A stretch of 64,000 bases of DNA from an uncultured Deferribacteres bacterium (GCA_913009825.1 CAJVYQ010000002.1:18675-82674); one strand, 5' to 3'. Shown: positions 1-8,199, counted from the first letter of the stretch. The notes: generated by a model not told the origin, from the sequence alone. A program made the numbers and translations.

Positions 1-270
1 AGCCTGCCCCAGAATATGATTTGCCTCCCAGTAATCCCTGGCACCAAGATATCTGTTTATAATAACCGAGCTGCCGACAACAAATGTAAGAATGACAGTA
101 AAAAAAAGGATGATGATCTGAATAGCCATTCCCACACCCGCAAAGGCGGCGGCGCTTATTTTACCTATCAAAATGGCTTCGATAGTCCACATAATGGTTT
201 GCGAAGACAAATCGACTACGGCAGGCAGTGAAGTTTTTAAAATATCTTTTAACGGCGATCCGGAAGACAT
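1..270 (-). CDS. MATE-family efflux transporter, N-terminal part (runs off window)
   Basis: Reading leftward from an ATG at 268-270, 90 codons stay open to the window edge. The translation begins MSSGSPLKDILKTSLPAVV, continues through a hydrophobic stretch with IGKISAAAFAGVGMAIQ, and reaches VINRYLGARDYWEANHILGQ. This is the pattern of the first helices of MATE (multi-antimicrobial extrusion) transporters, in which a polar helix 1 is followed by the conserved G-ARD-EA loop between helices 2 and 3. MATE proteins are inner-membrane cation/drug antiporters of about 450 residues, so roughly four fifths of the gene lies outside. An AAAAGGA ribosome-binding site precedes the start by about 10 bases. 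A structured inverted repeat lies just upstream (292-389). The substrate cannot be inferred. Confidence 0.8.
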   Translation of the reverse strand, partial: MSSGSPLKDILKTSLPAVVDLSSQTIMWTIEAILIGKISAAAFAGVGMAIQIIILFFTVILTFVVGSSVIINRYLGARDYWEANHILGQA

Positions 271-291
271 TTAAGCGAAATCCTTTTAATA

Positions 292-389
292 AATCACCCC
301 CCTGATAAACTGAATTCCAACCATCGATTGTGCCGCCTGAAAAAAATCAGGCGGAACGTGTCAAAATCAGGCTTTTCAAGGGGGTGATT
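292..389 (-). repeat. Nested inverted repeat in the leader of the MATE gene
   Basis: Arms AATCACCCCC (292-301) and GGGGGTGATT (380-389) are perfect 10-bp inverted copies. Between them is a second perfect hairpin, CCGCCTGA (333-340) and TCAGGCGG (347-354), with a six-base A/T loop. On the minus strand the whole 98-base element would fold as a closed multi-stem RNA ending about 7 bases before the AAAAGGA ribosome-binding site of the MATE gene. No U-tract follows either hairpin on the minus strand, so it is not a canonical terminator for the upstream ino1 gene. It could be a cis-regulatory RNA of the exporter, a processed 3' end of ino1, or a small palindromic repeat element. I could not match it to a known riboswitch. 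Confidence 0.45.
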
Positions 390-405
390 GTTTATTCCCT
401 GTTTT

Positions 406-1722
406 TTATTGGTAATACTCTAAGCCAAGATGTGTGATCGGCTCCTCACCCATTAAAAAACGCAACGTATTTTTCAATTTAGTTAACTGAATGAAAATGT
501 CATGTTCGGGGTACAATTCCGGTGCACACATTGGACTCTTAAAATAAAAAGAGAGCCACTCCTGAACGCCCTTCATACCGGCGCGCATGGCTAAATCTGT
601 AAATAATACCAGGTCCAGAACAATAGGGGCGGCCAGAATACTGTCCCGGCACAAAAAGTCTATTTTGATTTGCATCGGGTAACCCAGCCAGCCGAAAATA
701 TCTATATTGTCCCAGCCTTCTTTATTATCACCACGCGGAGGATAATAATTAATCCGAACCTTGTGATAAAAATCGCTGTACAGATCAGGATATTTCTCCG
801 GCTGAAGAATATATTCCAGAACAGATAATTTGCTCTCTTCTTTCGTCTTGAATGATTCGGGATCGTCCAACACCTCACCGTCTCTGTTGCCTAAAATATT
901 AGTGGAAAACCAACCGTTCAGACCGAGTAGCCTTGCTTTAAGTCCCGGCGCAATTATTGTTTTCATCAAAGTCTGACCGGTTTTAAAATCTTTGCCGCCA
1001 ATGGGCAAAGTCATGTGGTCGGCCAGTTCCCTCATGGCTGGAATGTCTACGGTGAGATTCGGTGCTCCGTTTATGAAGGGCACACCGCTTTTCAAAGCGG
1101 CATAGGCATAAATCATGCTCGGTGCAATTCCCGGATCGTTCTTTTCCAGTCCTTCTTCAAAGGAGGCCGGCGTATCATGGACCGGTTGAGATTTCAGAAA
1201 AATTTCCGTGCTGGCACACCAGATCACAACAACACGATCCAGCTTGTTCCGCTGCTTAAAGTTCTCAATATCCTCCATCAATTGCTTCGCCAATTCTTTT
1301 TTGTTTTTACCTTTTTTAACATTGGTGCCGGATAATCGCTTCACATAATTTTGATCAAAAACAGCAGGCATCGGTTTTAGGGTGGAAAGTTCGTCTTTTA
1401 CCTGTTCCAAAAATGTTTTTTCCAACACACCCGCGTTTAACGCTGCTTCATACGCGCTATCTTCAAAAATATCCCATGCTGCAAAAACCAAATCATTTAT
1501 ACCGGCAAGGGGAACAAAATCTTTGACAAACGGAGAACGTTCTTCTGTCCTTTTTCCCAATCGAATCGTCCCCATTTGTGTGAGTGAACCGATCGGTTTG
1601 GCAATTTCTTTTTTCACGGCTTCAACGCCGGCAACAAATGTAGTACTAACAGCCCCTAAACCTACCATCATCACACCCAATTTCCCTTCGGCAGGTTTAA
1701 TTTCCATTTTCCTTTCTGACAT
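406..1722 (-). CDS. ino1: Inositol-3-phosphate synthase (myo-inositol-1-phosphate synthase)
   Basis: This 438-residue protein should convert glucose 6-phosphate to 1L-myo-inositol 1-phosphate with bound NAD. The Rossmann glycine motif VGLGAVSTT is at residues 20-28. The family signatures FINGAPNLTVDIPA (about 216) and the catalytic-domain stretch NGWFSTNILGNRDGEVL (about 270) are intact. Length matches the bacterial (Bacteroidetes-like) branch rather than the longer eukaryotic form. The gene lies 24 bp downstream of a CDP-alcohol phosphatidyltransferase in the same orientation, which implies that the inositol phosphate feeds phospholipid headgroup synthesis. The start ATG follows a GGAGGTTACCG ribosome-binding site. 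It is probably the last gene of the operon that starts with the aldehyde dehydrogenase at 5972. Confidence 0.9.
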   Translation of the reverse strand: MSERKMEIKPAEGKLGVMMVGLGAVSTTFVAGVEAVKKEIAKPIGSLTQMGTIRLGKRTEERSPFVKDFVPLAGINDLVFAAWDIFEDSAYEAALNAGVLEKTFLEQVKDELSTLKPMPAVFDQNYVKRLSGTNVKKGKNKKELAKQLMEDIENFKQRNKLDRVVVIWCASTEIFLKSQPVHDTPASFEEGLEKNDPGIAPSMIYAYAALKSGVPFINGAPNLTVDIPAMRELADHMTLPIGGKDFKTGQTLMKTIIAPGLKARLLGLNGWFSTNILGNRDGEVLDDPESFKTKEESKLSVLEYILQPEKYPDLYSDFYHKVRINYYPPRGDNKEGWDNIDIFGWLGYPMQIKIDFLCRDSILAAPIVLDLVLFTDLAMRAGMKGVQEWLSFYFKSPMCAPELYPEHDIFIQLTKLKNTLRFLMGEEPITHLGLEYYQ

Positions 1723-1746
1723 CGGTAACCTCCGATTTTTAATTAA

Positions 1747-2400
1747 CTAATCTCTTTTATCAAATTCAGTTACAATTTCATTCTTTTCACCATTTTGCTG
1801 AATCCAGATATAGCGGATTCTCTGAATTGCCGTGTAATGTGTCATGACAGCCAGAACAAACAGACCGGCAATTAACACATATTCATGAATCAAAGCGGAA
1901 ATGCCCAGCGTTACAATACGCTCGGGGCGTTGCATAATTCCCACTTTACAGGAAAAACCAAGGCCTTCTGCTCTTGCCCGCACATAACTTACCATCAGGG
2001 ATCCCGCCAGAACAATAATGCTGATCAATGAGGTAAGAAATTTATTCTCACCAATAAAATAATAGGCAAGTCCTATGAAAATAATGATTTCGGCATAGCG
2101 ATCCAGGGTGGAATCATAAAGGGCGCCAAAACGGGTTACCTGATTTGTTCCCCGGGCAATTCTTCCATCCATAATATCAAAAATACCGGAGAGCAGAACC
2201 AAACCGGCGCCAATCCGCAGGGCGCCAATGGCAAAAAAATAACCGGCAAAAATACTGACACCAAATCCCATGGTCGTCAATGAATTTGGATTGATCTCCA
2301 TCCGGATCAGGAAAGAGATGAACGGGTCAATCAGATTAACAAAACCTGTTTTAATACTTTCCCAAACATTTTTCAAAAATAACGGAAATGTCCTTTCCAC
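1747..2400 (-). CDS. CDP-alcohol phosphatidyltransferase (probable phosphatidylinositol-phosphate synthase)
   Basis: A 217-residue membrane protein of the CDP-alcohol phosphotransferase family. The catalytic motif D-G-x2-A-R-x8-G-x3-D-x3-D is complete: D78, G79, A82, R83, G92, D96 and D100. It would transfer a phosphatidyl group from CDP-diacylglycerol to an alcohol acceptor at the cytoplasmic face of the inner membrane. The family includes phosphatidylglycerophosphate, phosphatidylserine and phosphatidylinositol-phosphate synthases, which the core motif does not separate. Being immediately upstream of the inositol-phosphate synthase is the reason to favour inositol phosphate as acceptor. The protein has about six hydrophobic segments and a short basic tail. 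Confidence 0.82.
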   Translation of the reverse strand: MERTFPLFLKNVWESIKTGFVNLIDPFISFLIRMEINPNSLTTMGFGVSIFAGYFFAIGALRIGAGLVLLSGIFDIMDGRIARGTNQVTRFGALYDSTLDRYAEIIIFIGLAYYFIGENKFLTSLISIIVLAGSLMVSYVRARAEGLGFSCKVGIMQRPERIVTLGISALIHEYVLIAGLFVLAVMTHYTAIQRIRYIWIQQNGEKNEIVTEFDKRD

Positions 2401-2417
2401 AATAAACCTCTTTTATT

Positions 2418-3107
2418 TCACTTTCCTTGAATAATGAGTACAAATTCTCCTTTAATGCTGTTTCGATTTTGAAAAACCTCAATCGCTTTTTCAACCGGGA
2501 GACGCAACACTTCCTCAAATTTTTTTGTTAATTCCCGGGCAACAACAAGATTCCGGTTTCCTAAAAAGTTGAAGATATCTTTCAATGTGCGCAGCAACCG
2601 GTGCGGCGACTCATACAAAATGATGGTTCTTTCTTCCTCATTTAATTTTTGCAACCTGGTTTTTCTTCCTTTTTTCACCGGCAAAAACCCCTCGAAGACA
2701 AAGCGATTTGTGGGAATTCCGGACACCACCAGCGCAGTTAACAGTGCGGATGCACCCGGTACGGCCACAATTCCGATATTTTCCTGAATTGCCCGGCTCA
2801 CCAAATAAAAAGCCGGATCGGAGATCCCCGGCGTCCCGGCATCAGAAATGACGGCAACATCATCCCCCTGCTTAAGCCGCTTTAAAATAGACGACGTTTT
2901 TTTCTTTTGATTGTAAGAAAAAAAACTGGTGAGCGGTGTTTTTATTTTATAACGATTCAATAAAATCCTGCTTTTCCGTGTATCCTCCGCGGCAATTAAT
3001 TGAACCCGGGTGAGGACATCAACAGCACGAAATGAAACATCCCCCAAATTCCCGATAGGGGTGCTGACAATAAATAATGTCCCCGTTTCCGGTTCAAAAT
3101 CAGCCAA
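2418..3107 (-). CDS. rsmI: 16S rRNA (cytidine-1402-2'-O)-methyltransferase
   Basis: A 229-residue SAM-dependent tetrapyrrole-methylase-fold enzyme that 2'-O-methylates C1402 of 16S rRNA. Recognisable blocks are FIVSTPIGNLGDVSFRA near the N-terminus, AEDTRKSRILL, SDAGTPGISDP (88-98), PGASALLTALVVSGIP, and LYESPHRLLRTL followed by VARELTKKFEEVLR. It lacks the roughly 50-residue C-terminal extension of the E. coli enzyme, as many shorter homologues do. The start codon overlaps the end of the lysine aminotransferase gene by 8 bp, so translation is probably coupled. RsmI has no metabolic link to its neighbours here. Confidence 0.93.
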   Translation of the reverse strand: MADFEPETGTLFIVSTPIGNLGDVSFRAVDVLTRVQLIAAEDTRKSRILLNRYKIKTPLTSFFSYNQKKKTSSILKRLKQGDDVAVISDAGTPGISDPAFYLVSRAIQENIGIVAVPGASALLTALVVSGIPTNRFVFEGFLPVKKGRKTRLQKLNEEERTIILYESPHRLLRTLKDIFNFLGNRNLVVARELTKKFEEVLRLPVEKAIEVFQNRNSIKGEFVLIIQGK

Positions 3108-4425
3108 TCTTCTGAATCACCTTTTTTAAAATCTTTACGGCTTGATCAATGTCCTCCCTGGTGGTAATGAGGGAGGGACGAAAACGCACGGATTGAATGC
3201 CGCTGGGCAGAACAATCATTTTTTGGGCAAGTGCTTCTTGGATGATCTCTCCTCTTTTTTCCACCGGGTTCACATCAAAGGCAACAAAAAACCCTCTCCC
3301 GCGAACATTAGCGAGAAGCCGGGTATTTTCAGCCGCTAATTCCTGCAATTGAGTACGCAGGTACTTACCTGTTTCTGCGGCGTTTTTAATCAATTGATCA
3401 TCGTCAATTACTTCAAAATACCGGGTTGCCCGCACCATATCGACTAAATTACCACCCCAGGTTGAATTAATCCGGCTGGATTCCTTAAAGACGTGGTTCT
3501 CAACTTCTTCCACCCGATCCGTTACTAAAATGCCGCAAACCTGGGTTTTTTTACCGAAACACAAAATATCCGGTACCACAGCAAAATGCTCAAAGGCCCA
3601 CCATTTTCCTGTAATGCCAACCCCGGTCTGAACTTCGTCAAAAATCAACAGAATGTCGGACTCATCACAAATCTGCCGCAAACTTTGAAAGAATTCTTTG
3701 CGGAAATGATTGTCGCCGCCTTCTCCCTGAATCGGTTCGATGATGATGGCAGCAATGTCATCGGGATTATCCCGAATAGCCGTTTTAATCTGATTCAGGC
3801 TTTCCTGTTCGGCCTGTTGTACTTTTTGCAGGTTTTCTTCCGTTTCAGGAAAAGTGAGTTTTGGGTTCAAAACTCTGGGCCAGTCAAACTTGGGAAAATA
3901 TTTTGTTTTGCGCGGATCGGCTGTATTAGTCAGGGAAAGGGTGTATCCGGTTCTGCCGTGGAATGCCTGTTGAAAATGAAGAATCTGTTTTCCTTTTTCT
4001 TCTTTATGCTCTTGAGTAAAATTTTTCCGCACCTTCCAGTCAAAGGCTGTTTTTAACGCATTTTCCACGGCCAGAGCCCCGCCTTCAATCATAAAAATAT
4101 ATTTGAAGGTATTTTCCGGCACCATCTTTTCAAAAAACGTCGCAACAAATTCCGCCATCCCCACAGTATAGAAATCAGAATTGGATGGCTTTTGCGTCGC
4201 AGCAAGCAATAATCGTTCTTTAAATTCCCCGGTCATCATTTTAGGATGATTATACCCCAACGGATTACTGGCGAAAAAACTAAAGAAATCCAGATATTCA
4301 TCACCGTTTCGTTCGTCGATAAGGATATTCCCTTTGCTGTTTTTAAGATCAAAAACCAGGTCGTACCCATCGACCAACATATTTTTTTTCAATACATCCA
4401 GCACATTTTTAGGCTGTATTTTCAT
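3100..4425 (-). CDS. lat: L-lysine 6-aminotransferase (LAT family)
   Basis: A 441-residue class III PLP aminotransferase that transfers the epsilon-amino group of lysine to 2-oxoglutarate, giving 2-aminoadipate 6-semialdehyde. The phosphate-binding and cofactor region LLIFDEVQTGVGITGKWW is at about 259-276. The PLP lysine lies in the LAT-specific GKKTQV motif (291-296). The N-terminal FFSFFASNPLGYNHPKM block is also typical of LAT rather than of ornithine or GABA aminotransferases. The aldehyde dehydrogenase 59 bp upstream would oxidise the semialdehyde to 2-aminoadipate, which makes a two-step lysine catabolic route. LAT is also the first step towards the piperideine carboxylate used by beta-lactam producers, but no such genes are visible. 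Confidence 0.88.
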   Translation of the reverse strand: MKIQPKNVLDVLKKNMLVDGYDLVFDLKNSKGNILIDERNGDEYLDFFSFFASNPLGYNHPKMMTGEFKERLLLAATQKPSNSDFYTVGMAEFVATFFEKMVPENTFKYIFMIEGGALAVENALKTAFDWKVRKNFTQEHKEEKGKQILHFQQAFHGRTGYTLSLTNTADPRKTKYFPKFDWPRVLNPKLTFPETEENLQKVQQAEQESLNQIKTAIRDNPDDIAAIIIEPIQGEGGDNHFRKEFFQSLRQICDESDILLIFDEVQTGVGITGKWWAFEHFAVVPDILCFGKKTQVCGILVTDRVEEVENHVFKESSRINSTWGGNLVDMVRATRYFEVIDDDQLIKNAAETGKYLRTQLQELAAENTRLLANVRGRGFFVAFDVNPVEKRGEIIQEALAQKMIVLPSGIQSVRFRPSLITTREDIDQAVKILKKVIQKIG

Positions 4426-4484
4426 ATTCGGGCCTCCAGATCATTCAATATTTTTAGCCATATTTTTAATCTAACGCCAAATTT

Positions 4485-5972
4485 TTACCGGTTATCTATC
4501 TGGGCTTTTTGCAGCTTTCCGCTGTAATCAACATAAACGGTTTTGGTTTCAGAGAAAAAGTCGTAAACCGCCCATCCACCTTCTCTGTGACCGTTGCCGG
4601 TTTCTTTTACGCCACCGAACGGCATGTGACATTCCGCCCCAATAGTAGGCCCGTTGATGTAAGTGATTCCAGCTTGAATATCCCTCATAGCACGAAAAGC
4701 ATTATTCACGTCGCGGGTGTAAATTGACGAGGACAGGCCATAGTCCGTATCATTCAAAACATCGATAGCTTCATCAAAAGAGGCCACTTTAATTACAGAA
4801 AGTACCGGGCCGAATATCTCTTCCCGGGCAATTCTCATATTCCGGTTCACATCTACAAAAATAGTGGGTTTGTAAAAAAAGCCTTTTTTCAAATCGCCCG
4901 TTTCATCCGGTTCTCCGCCGCAAAGTAACGTTGCGCCTTCCTGTTTCCCTATTTCCACGTAGCTGTGTACGGTTTCCAGTTGACCGCGATTGACCACCGG
5001 GCCCACATCCACACTTTCATCAAGACCGTTGCCAAGTTTTAACTTTTGGGTACTCTCCAAAAGAAGGTCAACAAACTTTTTATAAATTTTTTCGTGGACT
5101 ATCAATCTGCTGGTTGCAGTACATCTTTGTCCGGTTGTGCCAAAAGCGCCCCATAATGCACCCTCCAGTGCCAGATGCAAATCGGCATCATCCATAATAA
5201 TTTCGGCGTTTTTGCCTCCTAATTCCAAAGACACACGCTTCAGACTTTTGCCTGCTTTTTCGTTGATGATTTTGCCAACCTGTGAGGAACCTGTGAAGGA
5301 GATCAGATCGATGTCCGGATGCTCAACAATAGGGATACCTACAGCGGTACCGGTACCGTGAACAATATTGATCGCAAGAGGCGGTACTCCCGCTTCGAGC
5401 AAGACCTCTATAAATAATGTGGCCGTAGCCGGCGTATCGCTGGCTGGTTTAAAAACAACTGTGTTACCGCAGGTAAGTGCGGGAAAAATTTTCCAGGTGG
5501 GAATAGCCATGGGAAAATTCCAAGGCGAAATCAAACCCGCAACACCAATTGGAATATGTGTTGTCATATTAAATTTGTTGGGCAATTCAGACGGAACAGT
5601 TTGGCCGAACATTCGACGACCTTCGCCAAATGCATAATAAGCGGTATCGATTCCTTCCTGTGTGTCTCCGCGGGTTTCGGCGATAACCTTCCCCATTTCT
5701 CTTGTCATCACCCGGGAAATTTTTTCTTTTCTTTGAACCATAATATCGCCGGCTTTTTTCATGATTTCGCCTCGTTCCGGTGACGGCACCAGACGCCATT
5801 CCTTAAATGCATGACGCGCACCTGCAACAGCTTTGTCCACGTCTTCTTTATTTGATTTTGGAAAAACACCAACCACCTCATCCCAATTGGCTGGATTCCT
5901 GTTTTCAAACGTCTCTCCGGTAACGGAATCTACCCACTCGCCATTGATAAAATTTTTGTACTCTTTACTCAT
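4485..5972 (-). CDS. NAD(P)-dependent aldehyde dehydrogenase, probably 2-aminoadipate semialdehyde dehydrogenase
   Basis: A full-length (495-residue) aldehyde dehydrogenase. The cofactor-binding segments FKPASDTPATA and SFTGSSQVGK are present, with general base E250 in LELGGKN and nucleophile C284 in GQRCTAT. The family covers many aldehydes. The substrate is assigned from context: the next gene, lat, makes 2-aminoadipate 6-semialdehyde. It probably opens an operon running lat-rsmI-CDP-alcohol transferase-ino1, because a good promoter (6060-6088) lies upstream and no terminator is seen before 406. The ATG is preceded by AGGAGTTAGTAAA. Confidence 0.85.
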   Translation of the reverse strand: MSKEYKNFINGEWVDSVTGETFENRNPANWDEVVGVFPKSNKEDVDKAVAGARHAFKEWRLVPSPERGEIMKKAGDIMVQRKEKISRVMTREMGKVIAETRGDTQEGIDTAYYAFGEGRRMFGQTVPSELPNKFNMTTHIPIGVAGLISPWNFPMAIPTWKIFPALTCGNTVVFKPASDTPATATLFIEVLLEAGVPPLAINIVHGTGTAVGIPIVEHPDIDLISFTGSSQVGKIINEKAGKSLKRVSLELGGKNAEIIMDDADLHLALEGALWGAFGTTGQRCTATSRLIVHEKIYKKFVDLLLESTQKLKLGNGLDESVDVGPVVNRGQLETVHSYVEIGKQEGATLLCGGEPDETGDLKKGFFYKPTIFVDVNRNMRIAREEIFGPVLSVIKVASFDEAIDVLNDTDYGLSSSIYTRDVNNAFRAMRDIQAGITYINGPTIGAECHMPFGGVKETGNGHREGGWAVYDFFSETKTVYVDYSGKLQKAQIDNR

Positions 5973-6059
5973 TTTACTAACTCCTATCTTTTATGTGTTT
6001 TAATCCACAAACTTTCTCAGCCGTTTCTAGCTTGCTTTTTGCCACACAACAAACTAAAA

Positions 6060-6088
6060 AGAATAATAAAATTTATCTACAAAGTCAA
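6060..6088 (-). promoter_or_regulatory. Sigma-70-type promoter of the aldehyde dehydrogenase/lat operon
   Basis: On the minus strand TTGACT (6083-6088) is separated by exactly 17 bases from TATTCT (6060-6065). Transcription would start about 80 bases upstream of the ATG at 5972. The assignment rests on match quality only. Confidence 0.5.
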
Positions 6089-6319
6089 GGCAATTCAAAG
6101 GTTTTAAAAGGTTTAAGGATGAGGATGATTCTTTTAGATTGAACAACGGTGGAATATTTAAAGGAGGAAAAAGGAAAAAATAGAAAAAGGAAAATCAGAC
6201 CGGTTTGAGAACGTTCTGTGCCTGAAATCCAGCTCTCCGGCCTTTTGATAAAACAGAAAAAAAAGGAAATCCCCCTGAAATTCCCCTGATATTTAAAACT
6301 GCTCCGGCGTTTTTGTGTG

Positions 6320-6454
6320 GGTGGTAGGTGGGTTGCCATCACAGTATGAAGGCGGCTTTGGGAAGCGCCCATGATCGGTAACTCAATTTATCCCAATTAT
6401 TGAGACCCAACCTATTTCACAGGCATCTATCGCAACCACTGTACCACCTTTTTT
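6320..6454 (+). ncRNA. Candidate structured RNA with closing helix and U-tract
   Basis: On the plus strand GGTGGTA (6320-6326) pairs with TACCACC (6442-6448), which is followed directly by six T (6449-6454), the shape of an intrinsic terminator closing a larger fold. Inside, GTTGCC (6332-6337) pairs with GGTAAC (6377-6382, one G-U). A hairpin GGC-G-GCTT/TGGG/AAGC-GCC occupies 6351-6369, and CTCAAT (6382-6387) pairs with ATTGAG (6399-6404). These helices are non-coding and partly exclusive at position 6382. No plus-strand promoter was convincingly identified and no known RNA family was recognised, so this is a hypothesis from complementarity alone. Confidence 0.35.
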
Positions 6455-6533
6455 AAAAACAAATGTGAGGCTTCTCTATCTTTTATTTTTTCAGACAATT
6501 ATCCACGAAATATTTTTTTCACTGGTGATTTTT

Positions 6534-6568
6534 ACTACATTTTACACCATAAAAATGTAGTCTTTTTT
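6534..6568 (+). terminator. Intrinsic terminator-like hairpin, plus-strand polarity
   Basis: ACTACATTTT (6534-6543) and AAAATGTAGT (6552-6561) form a 10-bp perfect stem with an 8-base loop. CTTTTTT follows on the plus strand only, and there is no T-tract on the minus strand. Since no plus-strand gene precedes it, it either ends an unannotated plus-strand transcript or merely stabilises the 3' end of the minus-strand OmpA mRNA. Confidence 0.45.
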
Positions 6569-6601
6569 CAACATGGGTGTGGCAAAAACGCCGCACATTT
6601 T

Positions 6602-7996
6602 TCATTTCAACCGAACAAACTCTATCCTTCTGTTTGCCGCCCGCCCCGATTTTGTTGCATTGGTAGCAATTGGGTTTTCCTCCCCATAACCTGCTGCCCG
6701 TATCCGATCAACTTTAATTCCCCGGTTTACCAAATAAAGCTTCACAGAATCCGCTCTTTTCTGCGAAAGTTTTAAATTGTAATTATAATCTCCCACACTG
6801 TCAGTATAGCCCCTTATTTCCACCGACACCTCCGGGTTTCTTTCCAGGGATTTATAGACTGTGTCTAAAACAGTATACGAGGATGGTACTAAATTAGCGC
6901 TGCCCGTTTTAAAATTGACACCGCGGAGAACAATTCTCTCACCTTTTTTTATTTCCGGGGGTTTTTCGTCCGGACAGCCATCGTTGTCCTCGAAACCGTT
7001 CAGCGTTTCCGCCTGATTGGGGCACTTGTCCCGGTCATCCGGAATGCCGTCCCGGTCATTATCCAAATCGGGGCAACCATCTTCATCTTCAAAACCGTCG
7101 AAGTCCTCTGCTTTATTAGGACATTTATCTTTAATGTCGGGGATGCCATCATTATCGTTATCCAGATCGGGACAACCATCTTCATCTTCAAAACCATCGA
7201 TATCCTCCGGAATATCGGGACATTTATCCTTGACATCGGGGACACCGTCATTGTCATTATCCAAATCAGGACAGCCGTCTTCATCTTTAAACCCGTCATA
7301 ATCCTCCGGTTCGGTCGGACACAGATCCCAACGATCCGGGATCCCATCTTCATCCGTATCCTTATTGGATATTCCCCATAATTTAAACTCGATACCGAAT
7401 TCCGCTACTGCACGATTATCATCACCGGTGCCAATTGTATCTTCATTGCCCTTCAAAATCTGGAGCCATCTGAAAAACAGATTTACTCCCAAACGATCCG
7501 AAATGATCTGCTGCAAACCAAAACCGATCATCAAAGATGCATTGACGGTACTACCGTTTAAACTTTTTCCCCTGTCGAGTACAGATGTTGTTCCTTTCAT
7601 ATCCCGGATATCCCATTGCAACAAACCGCCTCCGAAAGTAAAATAAGGCCGGAAAGAACGTTCGGATAAGGTTAAATATTTTGTGCTGAAATATAACGGC
7701 ATCAACAGGGTCTTCAAGCCGGCTCCGGCAGGCGTAAATTGCGAACCGTTCGGATCCCGGGGATAGACCCATCCGTATGCGCCATTCAACGAAAGAAGCC
7801 AATTGTTGGTCAATCCATACGAAAGAGACAGACCTGCCCATTGATCTACCGTACTTCGATCGGAGCTCCCTAAAACCATTTTTACCGTTGAGCCAGACAA
7901 ACCGACACCAAAACGATTCTCCAATTCCTGTGCTGTCCCGGTACTACCAAATAAAAACAGTGTAAACACAACAAACAACAATCCTTTGCATCTCAT
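6602..7996 (-). CDS. OmpA-family outer-membrane protein with thrombospondin type-3 repeats
   Basis: A 464-residue precursor with a signal peptide ending near GTAQE (residue 24). An N-terminal beta-barrel region (about 25-215) is followed by a calcium-binding TSP3 array of four units of the pattern D-D-D-GIPD-D-CP (about 216-350). The C-terminal OmpA peptidoglycan-binding domain (about 360-464) contains NFKTGSANL and the signature IRGYTDSVGDYNYNLKLSQK. The barrel sits in the outer membrane and the OmpA domain anchors to peptidoglycan, the TSP3 spacer acting as a Ca-stiffened stalk in the periplasm. The near-identical repeats create long spurious open frames on both strands. It is likely monocistronic: its upstream neighbour diverges. 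Confidence 0.92.
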   Translation of the reverse strand: MRCKGLLFVVFTLFLFGSTGTAQELENRFGVGLSGSTVKMVLGSSDRSTVDQWAGLSLSYGLTNNWLLSLNGAYGWVYPRDPNGSQFTPAGAGLKTLLMPLYFSTKYLTLSERSFRPYFTFGGGLLQWDIRDMKGTTSVLDRGKSLNGSTVNASLMIGFGLQQIISDRLGVNLFFRWLQILKGNEDTIGTGDDNRAVAEFGIEFKLWGISNKDTDEDGIPDRWDLCPTEPEDYDGFKDEDGCPDLDNDNDGVPDVKDKCPDIPEDIDGFEDEDGCPDLDNDNDGIPDIKDKCPNKAEDFDGFEDEDGCPDLDNDRDGIPDDRDKCPNQAETLNGFEDNDGCPDEKPPEIKKGERIVLRGVNFKTGSANLVPSSYTVLDTVYKSLERNPEVSVEIRGYTDSVGDYNYNLKLSQKRADSVKLYLVNRGIKVDRIRAAGYGEENPIATNATKSGRAANRRIEFVRLK

Positions 7997-8199
7997 TTTT
8001 TGCCTCCTCTAACAAAAATGAATTACAACTGCTTCTCTCCGTGAAACAGTGTGCAATCATGTTACACAATATATTCAGAATAGAGCTTTAAAAAAATTGC
8101 AACTCTGATTAATATTCAAAGGGATACATCTTTTTTCAATGGGATAATAAAAAAATGGTACATTTTTTGTCATATAAAAAGCAATTATAATATTTAAAT

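Larger units (their letters stand above)
5973..6601. other. Gene-free stretch between aldehyde dehydrogenase and the OmpA-family gene
   Basis: No credible coding region is present; the longest open frame (6085-6372, minus) is low-complexity and resembles nothing. From right to left the stretch holds a plus-strand terminator-like hairpin (6534-6568), a possible plus-strand structured RNA (6320-6454), a purine-rich tract around 6120-6200, the 10-bp palindrome AGAACGTTCT (6208-6217), and the promoter at 6060-6088. No tRNA-like fold or known riboswitch consensus was recognised on either strand. It is the longest non-coding interval in the window. Confidence 0.6.

Noticed and set aside
6208..6217. 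AGAACGTTCT palindrome as a LexA-like operator
   Set aside because: It is short, single, not positioned at a promoter I can define, and no regulator is linked.
6085..6372. 95-codon minus-strand open frame
   Set aside because: Composition is biased by purine-rich DNA, there is no ribosome-binding site, and the product resembles no protein.
6370..6390. GTTACCGAT on the minus strand resembling part of the cyclic-di-GMP riboswitch
   Set aside because: The other conserved segments are missing or in the wrong order, so the match is fragmentary.
5973..6601. tRNA, SRP RNA, 6S RNA or tmRNA in the gene-free stretch
   Set aside because: No T-loop, CCA end, GGAA-loop domain or other diagnostic core was found on either strand.
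7017..7330. Direct DNA repeats that could suggest a CRISPR array
   Set aside because: The repeats are in frame and encode the TSP3 units; there are no unique spacers and the unit is not palindromic.
7000..7353. Long open frames on both strands inside the OmpA-family gene
   Set aside because: They are shadows created by the tandem Asp/Gly/Pro codons of the thrombospondin-3 repeats and encode low-complexity strings without homology.
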